DNA from: Entonaema liquescens
Lineage: Eukaryota > Ascomycota > Sordariomycetes > Xylariales > Xylariaceae
Assembly (NCBI GenBank): GCA_902805475.1
Contig: CADCSX010000006.1
Span: 1,178,001 to 1,242,000 of the forward strand
Length of the DNA: 64,000 bases
Direction of reading: 5' to 3'
Shown here in pieces: positions 10,822 through 22,880 of this stretch. The position numbers were made by a program, and so were the translations under genes. The notes beneath the pieces are model-generated. The model was given only the letters and a program-made list of their open reading frames with translations, was not told the DNA's origin and did no database searches. Each line of letters starts with the position of its first letter. Within the stretch, counting starts at the first letter, position 1.

Positions 10822-12667
10822 ATGCCTCCTAGGTGCTCACCGGGTTCAGGCATATTCCTGCCATTCTTATACCCGACGCTCTTCCGATCCGCCTCCTCGC
10901 GTATAATCGGCCGGGCAAGTATCACAACCACAACCCTGCACTCATCTACTCCCACCTCCCCTCCCCTCCTCGAATAGTACCGAGCCCTCGTCCTCCAGTG
11001 ACGCCCTGCCATCCTCACATCTCAACCCAGCGCCGGACGACTACGCGATATCCACCTTTGCGGACAAGGCACGCATCACGGTGCACGCGGGCAGCGGCGG
11101 TCATGGCTGTATCTCGTTCTTGCGGGAGGCGTATCTAGCGGACGGCCCCGCGAACGGGGAGACGGAGGACACGGCGGCAACGTGTATATCCAAGCCGTGC
11201 ACGGCGAGACCTCGCTGCACAAGCTAGCACGGCGCCGTATCCTGCGCGCGGGGCGGGGCAAGACGGGACAAGGAGGGAATCGAGGCGGCGCTCGCGGCGA
11301 CGATGTCGTCATCCAAGTGCCGGTGGGGACGGTGGTCCGGGAGCTCAACCGTATAGACCCGCTTGTCGAGGAACATGCGCGGTATCGCGAGGCGAGGGAA
11401 AAGGAGCGCGAGTACGAGAGGCTGGTTCGAGAGGCTGAAGCTGCGGTCGCCGACGCGGAAAGCGTGGAAGATGCTATTCGCGCCGAACTGCCCGAAGCCC
11501 CTGAACATCCACACCTAGACAAGTTCTTATTGTACCCAGGGATATCCCACACCGAGCGGCGGAGCCTAACACTCCCTCGCCTCCCACGCCGCGATCGTCT
11601 ATACGTGCAACCCGAAGGCCCTATCTACCTAGACTTGTCGACACCGACAGCGCAGCCTATCTTGCTAGCCGCGGGTGGAATAGGGGGTCTAGGAAACCCA
11701 CATTTCGTATCGAAAGAGCGTCCTCGCCCACTCTTCGCGACGAAGGGCGAGCGCGCCGTAAGCTTGCAGCTGGAACTCGAGCTCAAGCTCCTCGCAGACG
11801 TAGGGCTAGTCGGGCTCCCCAACGCAGGCAAAAGCACGCTCCTGCGCGCCCTAACCAACAGCCGCGCCCGCGTCGGCAACTGGGCCTTCACGACGCTGCA
11901 GCCCAACATCGGCACCGTCGTGCTCGACAACCACAAGGGCCGGCCCATCGTGCCTCCCCAAACCCGCACCGCCCACCCCCACGCCGTGATCCGCGACGCC
12001 CGCTACGGTTCCGTGGTCATCTCGCAGCACGACCAGCTCGGCGCGCCGGCGGGCTTTGCCCCGGAGCCGCGCACGCCTTCACCATCGCCGACATCCCGGG
12101 GCTCATCGAGGGCGCGCACCTGGACCGCGGGCTGGGCATCGAGTTCCTGCGGCACGTCGAGCGCGCGGGCGTGCTCGCCTTCGTGGTGGACCTCAGCGCC
12201 GCCGACGCCGTCGACGCCCTCAAGGCCCTGTGGACCGAGGTCGGGCTGTACGCGCGGATGCGCGAGGACGAGGAGCAGGAGCGGGAGGTCGCGGGGCGCA
12301 TCGACTGGGAGGGGACGGTAGCAGTTCCCCGAACACGCGGTCTCGGAGCGGCGGTAGGATGAGTTTCGGCGGACAGATGATTGTTGCGGAGTTCCCGGAG
12401 CCCCTGGCCGGCGAGGAAGGGGGCCTGCATATTGCGGCGAAGCCGTGGTTTGTGATTGCTACGAAGGGCGATTTGCCAGGGGCCCAGGAAAACTACGCTA
12501 GGTTGAAAGAATACCTAGATGCTGTTACGGACGGGCAGGAACCGCATCCGAGCGGAGTCGAGGACGCGTGGATTGAGGATTGCGTTGCGATACCCGTCAG
12601 TGCTATCCATGGACACGGCGTGGACAGGATCATACACTGGACAGTAGGGTTGCTAGATGAGTCTTAA
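10822..12667 (+). CDS. MTG2: mitochondrial Obg-family GTPase (Mtg2-like), reading frame broken
   Basis: Obg/CgtA GTPases act in late assembly of the large ribosomal subunit; Mtg2 does so in mitochondria. The start at 10822 (MPPRCSPGSGIF) opens a hydrophobic, Ser/Thr/Arg-rich presequence-like N-terminus. The Obg glycine-rich domain follows (ITVHAGSGGHGCISF near 11075; GDGGHGGNVYIQA near 11160; GGIGGLGNPHF near 11675). All G motifs are present: G1 GLPNAGKST (about 11810), G2 TT, G3 DIPGLIEGAH (about 12090), G4 TKGD (about 12460) and G5 SAIHGHG (about 12600). These parts lie in different frames, with changes near 10960, 11156-11159, 12067-12072 and 12311-12314. No intron fits the three internal changes, because conserved residues continue across one missing base. 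It may be a pseudogene, but assembly error is more likely. The central coding DNA is notably GC-rich. The gene converges with TRM4. Confidence 0.8.
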
Positions 12668-12941
12668 ATAGGGCGATCCGGACCTTAAAGGCTGTGGATG
12701 GAGGTATTTTATACATATGTATCATAAATACGTAAGTCCGAAATTGTAAATAATGTACATAGAGCGACTGTTCGCATGATGAACCTCATAGCAAGCAAAA
12801 AGTGAGCCTTCTTTTTCAACACCCATATACGTTTTGCTCATAGCTTTGCGTTATCAAAATCCTCGACTAACTTCAAACTTAATTCGTCAGGCCTTCGACT
12901 CAATTCATTTGACGGGACGGACGGATTGCTAGGATCGTACT

Positions 12942-15568
12942 CTAGTTAGCCTCAATCTCAACGTCTCCCGCGACCTCGTCACCATCAGCCTCGTTAGACT
13001 GCTCAGCTGTGCCATTTTCGCCATTAGCTTCTTCTACTGCAGGGGCATCTTCCAATATCTCATCGTCCTTGGTCTCAGGATCCGCCTCAGTAGCGTCCTC
13101 CTTCTTCGCTGACTCTTTCAACGTTCGATTGATAACTGGCGAAGTGTCATTGAAAACACGGAGAAGCATGGCTGATCGGTCCTCCTTCGGTAGCATTAGG
13201 TTTAACGAGTGGAAGCTCTTCCACAGAGGAAGCACCATACGCTCCGAGAAATCCGGATCGCTTCCATCAGGTTCGACAATGAGGATACAGCAACCCATGC
13301 CAATTTCTTTGGCCCTCTCGCCGATCTCGTTGAGTTTCTTCCAGTCATCATCGATGAATTTCGGGAACATCTCCTTGAGAAGCCTACGGAAAGTCTCCTT
13401 GTTCGTTAGGCGAACAACGCGCTCGGGGCCCACATAACCTTCGATAATAGGCATGCCCTCTGATTGTATTCGCCACCTGCAAACCTCGGCAGATGGTGCA
13501 TCTTGCTTCATGAACATCTTAACACCTCCGTGTACAAACTTAACCCCACGACCTTCGTTCTCGGATAATATATCCCTCAGTAGTGCACTTGTGTAGTAGA
13601 TAGCTTTTGCTGGTTCGCCCGTGGCATTTCGTACCATAAATCGGTCTGAAGGGAAACGTGGCGATACTTTGTAGAATCTTTGAATATCCTGTATGACATG
13701 GTGGTCTGGTGGTAAATACTTGAATGGCTCTTCGTAGTTGCCATCGGAAGGTTTGACCTTTCGGTCGGACTGAGCACTCTTTTGAGTAGTTTCGGGTTCC
13801 GGTTTGGCTTCCTCCACCTTAGGTTCCGCAGGTACTTGCTCTGTTTCGGTAACAACTTCAGATGGGGCATCAAGCTGCTCACTAGGAGGCGAGGCCGTCT
13901 TTTGCTTTTTAACATCCGGCTTTGTGTCCGCCTCATCATCTAAAGTCCTCTTGACCCCAACTGTCGGTAATACATCAGTTGGTTCGCCCAAAGCGGCCTT
14001 TTCTTCTTCTATCTCTATCTTGGCCTCCGTTTCTGCCTTATCGGCGCTACCAGAGCTAATAATATTGGTAGGAGGCCGAGTGCGAGCCTCTGGCTTGGCT
14101 TTGAATTCATCCCTTTTTCTAATACTGTGATGAAAAATCCGCCGGTATCCTGTTGATGGGCGTACACCCGCATGCAGCGGTCGAGCTCCAGGCCGGAACA
14201 GTCGCTTGTATCTGGCCTGGGGAACATGGTTTCTGAAAGCTTGCCGGGTATTTGCCCCTCCGTTGTTAGAACGTGTTGCTGGACTTCTTCCCAGCTGCTC
14301 CAAACGCGCCCAGACTTATCCATAATCTGCCATTGGTGCATTCCCGGGCTTCGCTTCAGTAAAGGAAGCCTATCTTTGCAATCGATGATTCTGATCTTGC
14401 TAGGACCGCCACAGCGCTCGATCGCAGAAACGATAACCGCTTCATTCTCCACGGGGTTCATGCTGCACGTCGAATATACGACGCGACCGCCGACCTTCAG
14501 CATCTGGAGAGCACGAACCAGAATTCGAACCTGGGTGACGTGAAGTCCTAATGCATTACCCGGTTGCCAATCTTTCCACAAGTTGATGTTCTTCCTTAGA
14601 GTCCCGTCACCTGAACAGGGCACGTCGGCAAGTATCCTGTCAAATTTTAGGTAATTTCCCTTCTCCGGGTGGTCTGGATGCGGCGGCAGCTTGATAGCCG
14701 GGTAAAGAGTTGCGTCGTGGTTTGTAACGAGAATATTCGGGGAAGAAAGTCGCTTAAGTTGGTGGACAAGCATGTGACTCCTTTTATAATCCGCATCATT
14801 GGCGATGAGAAGTCCAGTCGCACGACCATCGTCGCCAGCATCCACTGAAAGGTCAACGTCCTCGTCGATAGGCTCCGACTTGTTCTCGCCGAATGACTGC
14901 ATGAATTTCCGAATCCTGGCCTCCTCTCCAGTATGGACCATCTCGAGCAGTTGAGCAGCCTTGCTTCCGGGTGCTGCGCAGAGATCCAGGACAGTCATTC
15001 CAGGCTCAACATCCATCAACAGAGGCGGAATCATACTAACAACTTCCTGTCGACTAATGTTGCCAACAGTAGTCTCAGAAACCAGGAACTTTTGGAAAGC
15101 GGCAAAGGGGGGGAATTTGCGAATAACATGTTTAGGAGTATTCATGGAGTATGCGAGCTGGTCAGGGTACCAAGGAACCGGCTGAGGGGCCTGTACAGGC
15201 TCGCCGTCGTAGCGCTCGATCTTGACGATTTCAGGCACATATCTCGTTTCTAAAAGTCGCTTGACTGCGAGTGCGTGCCCTTTCGACCCGCAGAAACGAA
15301 ATGAATTGGGCAATTCTCTCTTCAATGCTTCCCAAAATTCGGCTCTTTCTTCATCCTCAAAGGGAAGCGCGCTGTTATAGTACTTTTCCAGGTTCTTGTT
15401 CTCCTTTACGATCTCGCTGTATGATCGATACGGCGCCGGGCCGTCGCCGCGAGGGGCGCGATTAGAACCGCCTTTGCGACCACCCTATAATACATGGTTA
15501 GACTCAATTTAATGTGAATATAAGATATTATCGAGGTCAATATTTACCCGAAACTTTTTGCGCCCCAT
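12942..15568 (-). CDS. TRM4: tRNA (cytosine-5-)-methyltransferase, NSUN2/Trm4 family (one frameshift)
   Basis: It methylates C5 of cytosine in tRNAs, using S-adenosylmethionine, in the nucleus. Exon 1 is only 21 bases (15568-15548, MGRKKFR); exon 2 runs from 15484 (GGRKGGSNRAP) to the stop at 12942. With one base restored the protein is about 854 residues, longer than yeast Trm4 (684) because of an acidic, Lys/Glu-rich insert. Seen in order: EIVKENKNLEKYYNS; the SAM-binding loop VLDLCAAPGSKAAQLLE; DVPCSGDGTLRKN (motif IV, with PCSG Cys); and YSTCSMNPVENEAV (catalytic-motif Cys). After DTGGFFITVLEK the frame must shift by one base at the T run 14114-14118 (A run on the coding strand) to continue RDEFKAKPEAR. 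The remaining C-terminal domain (LFNDTSPVINRTLKE) is intact. The two frames together cover the full family length, so identity is certain; the break is probably a sequence error. Confidence 0.93.
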
Positions 15569-15943
15569 TTTGCTTGTTCGCGAAAGCTGTTTGAATTGAG
15601 AGCTGTCGGGAACTATTTGCAGGCGAAATGTTTGGAAGTTTTGAAGTTGAAGCTCTTCAGCAAAACAGACTTCGAAAAAGCTTAGTGAGTACCCCACTAT
15701 CTTATCTGCCCCACCAAAGCTTTTAACCCCTTGGTTGATGCATCTAGCCCATTGTTACATAAAGCTGAGTTATATGATAGGTATATAGGTAATTATCCAT
15801 TATAATCTAGGTACTCACCTTTAATTTAAATACACTACTACTCAAATCATAGTTTCCATAGCGCACTTGATCATACCTAAGAACCTAACCACCAACTCAA
15901 CACACCATCCAGCCTTACACTTACAATACTCTTTCAGCTCGAT

Positions 15944-18589
15944 TCAACTCGAGCCTTTCAACACTCTCAAAGCCTCCTCATAGCGCCGGATATCCCGCAC
16001 CAACTTCTCCCTGTGCGCTTTGACAGGCGCATCTTCTGCTGCAATCATATCCAGCTGCTCTTCGTTAAGGTTAAGAACCATCTGAGCGCTAAATATCTGC
16101 AGGGGACTGCCTTCACCTTGCAGTAGATGGTCGTTGATTGCTTGTTGGTAAACCACGTCGACGAATCGCTTGCGGGAGAGTTTGTAGTATGCTTTCAGTA
16201 TATCGTGCATGTACTCCTGGAAATATTGGGAGTTCGCCATATTGAGCGAAAGGTTCTTTAACTGCGCCAAGGTCAAATGTATACCTGGCTGCGACTCGAC
16301 GACAGAGCCGTCTTCGTCTAGCATCCCCACGTTTCCCCCTGCTCCTAGTTTCTCTATGTTCGAAACTAAACGGCCGCTTTGGGACTTTTGAAGGTTGTCG
16401 TTGAAGTAATGGTTCAGGGTTATGGGATTGCGTTGGCGTTCAACCTTGAGGAGGTATTTTGCCTTATCCATGGCATTGCGATAAGATTTCTGAAGCTCGT
16501 CGAGTAGGTATTCTCTCCAAAGTACATCCCGCACACGCTCATCAGGGCAGGCTGCTTTGAGGGCCTCAACAATGAAATGATGGACGGTCCAGGTAACTCG
16601 GCTCACATAATCTAATGTGATGGGCTGCCACTTCTTGGACTGCTCCTTGAACATGGTTGATATAAGTTGGCCCCCGACCTATTTAGAATGTGAGCTTGCT
16701 AATGTCTTCAAAGTATTGTGTCCCAACTTACCATTCCGAGTTCTGGCCCACGGCTCGCCGTGTGAACTTCTGCAATGTACTCCATAATATCTTCTTGGCC
16801 ACTAATATCAGGCAGTACAGTGTCCAAGGGGTCAAAGATCTCTTCGAGCTCAGGGTATGTGCCATCGTCAGGCTCGGGGACCGTACTGGAATTGTTCTTA
16901 TTAACCGCTGATATGGACGATGCTTCTTCATCTTCTTCATCAGCTGCAGAATTGGAGGCAAAGGATCTCGTGTGTCCACTAGTTGTCATGACATTGGAGT
17001 ATTTCTCGCTCGCCTCCACGACGCGAGTAATCACCCTAAGGTCATGTCTGTCCTCAAATATCTTGTTTCCGGTATAGTATGCATTGAGGGCATCTCGAGC
17101 TAGGCCCTGGAATGATTCGCTTATCTTGTTTAGATATGCCCTCTGCGCATTTGGGTCGCTCCTTGACTGTCCTAAACCCTCCAACGTTATTTTCAACCCG
17201 TGTAGATCCTTCGCGACTTCTGATTTAAGCTTGGGGAATTCCTTCTTCATTAGGTTAACCAGAAGGTCACGGACACGCTCTCTAAGTGCGCTTATGCCAG
17301 CTTTCCTGCTATCCCTAAGAACCGACCAAGGGCTCTGAGAGAAGAACAATTTCTCATCTGCTTGGCCTTGTTCGAGAGTCTTATCCGCATCGTCTGGGCC
17401 ACGATTCTTGACAATGTAATACCCAAGTAAGAGGTCGTTCCTCTTACCCAGGACGTGGTCAATGGCGATATACTGCATTGTGCGCTCGATGGCCAAGTCT
17501 GGTTTCGTGAGGACGGCCATAGTCCGGGTCATCGAAGGATCAGCCTTCTTGGCCAGCTTCAAGATTTCTTGCGTTGCTGGGTCCACATTGCTGGGCATGA
17601 TTGCTAGTATACTAAAGAGACATGATCATATCAGACAAGAGTTACCATCATAGTGTGCATTGTAGCTTACATGGTTCTGGGGTCCTTCACTATAGTTATA
17701 AGTTAGAAAACCACATTTTAAAGAAGATGAATTCAACATACTGTAACTTTTTACCATATTCATAACAAGTTGTATGTCATCTTCAGTGGTGACGCCTGAA
17801 AAGTCATTGTCAGAGCTCTGTATGCATGGCCGATATATTTAAGCAGGGCAACATGGCGGATCCTTACCCTCCGTCTCCTTACGAAAAATTCCAGGGACAT
17901 CGATGACCGTAAAGTGTTCTTCCTATAGAGCCTTGTTAGCCTCTCCTCTCCAGAAGAGATGCTATGTAGCACTATTGAGCTTACAGTGGGACCCTGTTTT
18001 TCGATCTTGAGAATATGCTCGCTAAATGCTGGAAGGGAAGAGCCGTCTGCTAGTGTAGACTTTGTAGAGCTCCTTATTCCCATAGCATCATTTGCCTATA
18101 AGTTTCTGTCAGTCGATATGAATAAGGTAGGTAAATATATCAACCACTAACCTCTCTGAACAGCTGGGCAAGATTCTCAGGAGTCATCTCCTTTAGGGTG
18201 CGGTGGAACTTCTTGACGCGCTCCTGTTCAAATAGGGGGGCATCGAGGTGGGGCATGATAGAAACATCTATGCTTTCTTCAAGTTCACGGCGACAGGTGA
18301 TCTGCGTTGCATAGCGTGTGCAGAGTTCTGCATCTCGAGGGAACCCAAAACCTGTCAAGCCTTCAAGCACCGAACTTTTTCCTGATGATTGATCGCCTAC
18401 AACTACGAGCTAGAGACTGTCAGTACTATTTTATCAAGTGCTCTATGAGTAAACTCTCAACTAGCATACCTGGGGCAAAGCGATCCTCATTCCCATAAGC
18501 TCGCGCACTTTATCAATCTTGGTCAAGACAGCGAGGTTGCCAGGACTCGGCTGGTCTCCGTACGTGGTCTCTGCTGGAAGGCTTCCCAT
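15944..18589 (-). CDS. dynamin-like large GTPase with GED domain
   Basis: Membrane-remodelling GTPase of the dynamin superfamily, in the fungal group often labelled Mx- or Vps1/Dnm1-related. I assemble eight exons: 18589-18470, 18409-18152, 18095-17985, 17922-17868, 17795-17742, 17689-17671 (only 19 bases), 17611-16732 and 16678-15944, giving 743 residues with consistent phases. G1 is GDQSSGKSS at exon 2, G3 is DVPGIF (canonical dynamins have DLPG), and G4 is LTKPD after PSNVDPATQEIL. The stalk follows, with an acidic disordered insert (NSAADEEDEEASS). The C-terminus has the GTPase effector domain, with MEYIAEVHTASRGPELGM at the exon 7-8 boundary and the helical end VRDIRRYEEALRVL. No PH domain or transmembrane segment is seen. 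The substrate membrane cannot be told from sequence; it is not a clear Vps1 or Dnm1 orthologue. Confidence 0.92.
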
Positions 18590-19627
18590 TTTGATGATCT
18601 TTGTCATGAAAGTAAATGTAAGAAATAACTAATGAAGGGGAAGATTGTTGAGATTTGTTAAATGTTTTGAATGGTGAATGAAATGTTACGTAGGTAGGTA
18701 AATATTAAAAGAACTCTTGCATAGGTATATAAGCAAAACCAGCACAGCACACAGCAGCCTGCTCAGCTTCTAGGCTTCCCTGTTGAAATCTAAATCAAAT
18801 CTAGCCGGCGCGTTGGCCAAACATTAGGCGGGTAGCTGTTGTACTACATCTTGCCCATTTGCAAACGGAACAATTCGACCATATTGAGGCCAACAGCCCA
18901 TTGATAGGTCGGCTCCCGCATGGATCCGCAAGTGGCAGTGAATCAAAAAGTAAACCAAAGAGTACTTCGGTATCAGCTTTCATCTCGTTCGCTTTGGGGA
19001 TTTAGGTATAATGTGACATGTAATATGCAAGTAGACAAGGCAGTTTTTACACAATATTTAAATGGGATTTCCTATGGTTGCATGGGTAGATTTGCGACTG
19101 GGCTTTTACGGCTAGGGGGTAACCCATAACCCATAACCCATAACCGAAGAGCAAGGTCCTAAGCCACATACAGTGAAAACGACCAACAGCAAAGATTCTG
19201 TTTCCAGCGTTCCATGATAGGTGGCTAAGCATAAAATCTAGATGTTTCAGGAAGCGCCATGGTACATAACTAGATAAACATGTATGTCTATCATTTGGAC
19301 CGGTGTAGAAGCAATTGCCCGAAATCGGGATGCCGAATGCCTGGCAACTTGCCTTTCTACGCCGACATAAGGGGCACGGATGGTGGCGTTTCTTGGTATA
19401 TTTTGGATCTTTAAGTATTCATAACCATGTAACTACCTACCTATCTAGTTTCCATCTTCTGTTCTTCAGCCTAAATCATGACATCCGTGACATGCATGTA
19501 GCATTTATACACTGCTTCCATTCATTCGGTAGGTAGCTAAGGCCACCTACCTAACTAAAATATCAGACTCTGTCCCTCTGTAGACAAGGAAAATCCATAC
19601 AGGGGACGGTACCTAGTCTGACATAAA
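18590..19627. other. intergenic between dynamin-like and MEF2 genes
   Basis: About 1 kb between the dynamin-like start codon and the MEF2 stop codon, both minus strand. It holds the dynamin-like promoter and MEF2 3' UTR, several TAGG/TACC motifs (18690, 19435, 19530-19555) and a heptamer repeat at 19121. No gene was seen. Confidence 0.55.
19121..19145. repeat. (AACCCAT)3 heptamer repeat
   Basis: Three exact tandem copies of AACCCAT plus a partial fourth. On the other strand it reads ATGGGTT, which resembles but is not the fungal telomere unit TTAGGG. Confidence 0.85.
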
Positions 19628-22256
19628 CTAGAGGTCCTTTTCTCTCTGACCAGTGACCTTCTCAAAAGTCTCCAAGGCCATCGTCAAGGTATGCCGTCCC
19701 TGGGTCTTCCCCCGGAGCTGTGTGTCATAATCAAGCATTTCAGCAAACGGTATCCGAGCCGTAATCTCCAGCATCCGCAGGCGGCCTTTCTGCGTCTCCC
19801 GAAGCGTCGTTTGGAACTCGTATGGATCTGGCGGTGCGTATATGTCGGATATGTTGATCATGTCACCCTCTTGCGCTTGGCTCTCTTGCATGTCCCTGAT
19901 CTCCAGGACGTGGCCCCCGCGTGCCGTGTGTATGTCGTGCTGGACAGCGCCTGCTGATGTTTCGGGGCAGATGATTACAACCTTCATAACGGGCTCGAGG
20001 ATCGCAATCAATCCTTGCTGGTAAGCTTCCTTGAGGGCCGACCTTACTGCTTTGTTCGCAGCTCCGACTAGGTGCGAACCTGGGGTTGAACTGGAGTTGC
20101 TCGAAGTATCATATGTGACCGTAACAAGACTCTGATGCATTGGTGAGCTGCGGCGAGGACCTCTCGCAAGCGCTGCTATTACACCGTTTGTGAGATGCTG
20201 TCTTGCTTCCTCGATATTAGGCAGGAGTGCCTCCTTTGTAAATACAACTCGAATGACGTTTCCGTCTCGCTCGAAATGGGTTCCCGACAACTTATCGGCA
20301 TAGTCTTCTGGGAGAGGCTCGACTACTACGGAACATGTCGCCTTGCCAGGTTTACCTGCTACCATTCCTTCGAAAACGGCTTGATGAGGGGCCGTCGGTG
20401 CGGTTAAGCACTCTTTATAGTCAACTGAGATTTCACCCCAGTAAGCATCAGCCTTGTAGTGTTTCTCCAGGCGGTCACGGGCGACTTCCAAGTGAAGTGT
20501 ACCCATTCCGGAGAGCGTGTACTGATCTGTTTTTTCATCTTTGTACCACCGTAGACTCGGGTCCTCCCTAGAAAGGTTTTCTAAGGCCGTCTCGAGAACC
20601 TTTGCACCTGTCGGACTATACGCGTCCAGAAAAACAAAAGCCACAGCGGGAGGTATTTCGGGCGGTCGTACTTGTATAGTGGCAAGTTCTGTCTGTGGTG
20701 CTGAATTCGAATTGAAAGTTAGTAACGTATCTCCAGTCCTCGCGGATTTTAGGCCAGTAATTGCACCTATTTGCCCTGGAGATAGGTAAGGTATTTCGAT
20801 AGTATTCCCTCCCGATATTTGCATCATGTTGAGAGAACCCTCGAATTGCTGGAGATTGGCGTTCCACATGCGCGTGTTTTTCTTGAGAATCCCATAGTAA
20901 TCCCGTACAAAGGTGAGCATTCCTCGACGGGGGTCATTAACTACTTTGAAAACCTCTGCCAATGCTTCGACCCGTGGCGGAGGCTTCTTAGAAGGCTTTG
21001 GTGCTTGAATAACGTGGCTAAGGGGCTGGTATGTTCGACCTACCCGGACTTCGAGTTCGGGACGATCCAAAGGGCTAGGCAAGTAGTCTACGACCGCATC
21101 GAGTAGGGCAGAAACGCCGGTATTTTTCAAGCTGGATCCTGCAAAGACAGGTATCACGGACCCATCGCCGCGATTGACGACGCGGCGCATACTCTGTCTA
21201 ATGGCTGTATCAGGCAAGTTATTTCCATGAGCGGTCCACAACTCCATTAGCTCATCGTCCTTCTCACAAAGTTGTTCAACAAGTCGCTCACGTGCGCGCT
21301 CAACCTCATCCTTGATTGTACCCTCGAGTAATTTTGTTGATAGTTCTTCAGGGGTATCTTTGGTTCCCATCCAACTGACAACAGAGCGACCGATTACATC
21401 CACCACGCCTCTCAGTGTATCCTTTTGCCACCAGGGTATCTGGCAGACCAAAGGCATGCCGTTGAGCTTCAGCCCGATGTCTTGTACGGACTTCTTAAAG
21501 GAGGCGCCCTCGCGGTCGAGTTTATTAACGAAGATAATCCGAGGTACGTTGAACTCCTGAGCAGACGCACAAACTCTCTCCGTATGCGCTTCAACGCCTT
21601 CGACTCCGTCGATGACGCATATAACGCCATCTAGGATAGGAATGCAGCGGTCAAGCTCAAATCTAAAATCCACGTGGCCAGGGGTATCGATCAGGTTGAT
21701 GACATGTTGCGGAACTCCTGGTTTTAAGCGTTCTTTTGGTGGCCAGTGGAAAGTGATAGCAGCAGATTGAATCGTAATTCCTCTCTGTCTCTCCATGGGC
21801 AAGAAATCGGTCACAGTGTCTCCTTGGTCAACATCTAGGACATACATCAGTCATAACATGCTAAGGTCAGCATGGTTTCTCTCTCCTCGGGGATACCAAG
21901 ACACAAAATTTACACGCTTAACAACTTACGTCCTGCGCGTTTCAAAGCACCACAATTATAGAGCATCTGCTCTGTGGTAGTTGTTTTTCCCTATTTGGTT
22001 GTAAGTGCTACGATCTATAAGATAATAGTTATACCTATAAGAAACCTACTGCATCGACGTGGGCTATGATACCTATATTTCGGATATACTCAATACTAGC
22101 GTCCCGGGGAGTAGCTGTATGGCTTGAGATACGTCTGACACTAACTCGTGTGCTTCCATAGTGTCTCAAGTATGTCGTGGAAAATATAACCAACCGAGAA
22201 TATCTCAGGGGAGCTCGGCACGTGAGTGTGAGTAAGCTCATACCCGTAGATTTCAA
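19628..22256 (-). CDS. MEF2: mitochondrial elongation factor G 2 (EF-G2mt)
   Basis: Translational GTPase that, with ribosome recycling factor, splits mitochondrial ribosomes. Three exons are 22256-22050, 21990-21930 and 21834-19628, encoding 824 residues. An internal ATG (MSLLTLTCRAPLRYSR, 22241) could be the true start; both give a basic, mitochondrial-targeting-like N-terminus. The P-loop is restored across intron 1: IGIIAHVDA joins GKTTTTEQMLYNCG. Other G motifs are the switch region ERQRGITIQSAAITF, G3 DTPGHVDF and G4 NKLDREG. Domains II to V follow, with GMGTLHLEVARDRLEKHY and the C-terminal EF-G domain ILEPVMKVVI. VTDFLPMERQRG is close to Mef2 rather than Mef1 or cytosolic eEF2. The promoter region (22257-22880) is shared with VPS17. 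Confidence 0.95.
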
Positions 22257-22880
22257 GAAGTGAATACTTCTCTCATTACTAAGTAAATTACCAGGATCTG
22301 GTAAGAAGGTATGAATCCAGTTTTTTGCAAGCTATTTAGCTCGAGTAACTTCCTGCTGTTGCAATTGAATTTTTACTATGCCAAAGTTGGTGAAGTTTAA
22401 AAAATAACTTATCATATGATTCTCATGCAAAAAAAGCACTGCAGTAAAATAAAAGGTTGGAGTCGCTAACAGGTACACAGTGTGTGTACTACATGTACGT
22501 CTAACTGATAGTGCACGGACCATATCTTCAGTGCATGTACATACATTTTTAGGGTAGGTGCATGTTGAAATTGAGTAACTAGGCAAGTTACAAAGTACTT
22601 GAACATAGGCAGATAGAATTCCCCACCGATGATGATTTCGGTTCTACTTACAAGTCCGACTTCACTCTCACTACACTTACAAAACTTATTGCTTAACCTC
22701 CAGCTAGCCTTGGCAAACTGGATAGAGCATTGAGGACTACAGCTAAGACCTGTAAACATTAATTGTTACAGTTGACCATCGTCGCTTAGGAAATTTTGTG
22801 GAATGCGACCCCTTATCTACTAAATTTATCCTATCCTATCCTATCCTTTCCCTTCAACCGCCGCTCTCTACTAAAACGCA
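22257..22880. promoter_or_regulatory. divergent intergenic region MEF2 / VPS17
   Basis: About 620 bases between the two start codons carry both promoters. A (TATCC)4 repeat at 22827-22846 lies about 35 bases before the VPS17 start codon, in a pyrimidine-rich stretch that probably forms the VPS17 5' UTR or core promoter. Confidence 0.5.
22827..22846 (+). repeat. (TATCC)4 repeat upstream of VPS17
   Basis: Four exact pentamers in a CT-rich leader, ending 34 bases before the ATG at 22881. Such tracts are common in fungal 5' regions; a regulatory role is not shown. Confidence 0.8.

Noticed and set aside
11076..12430. Long minus-strand frames opposite the MTG2-like gene
   Set aside because: GC-rich coding DNA gives long antisense frames; the plus strand carries all Obg motifs.
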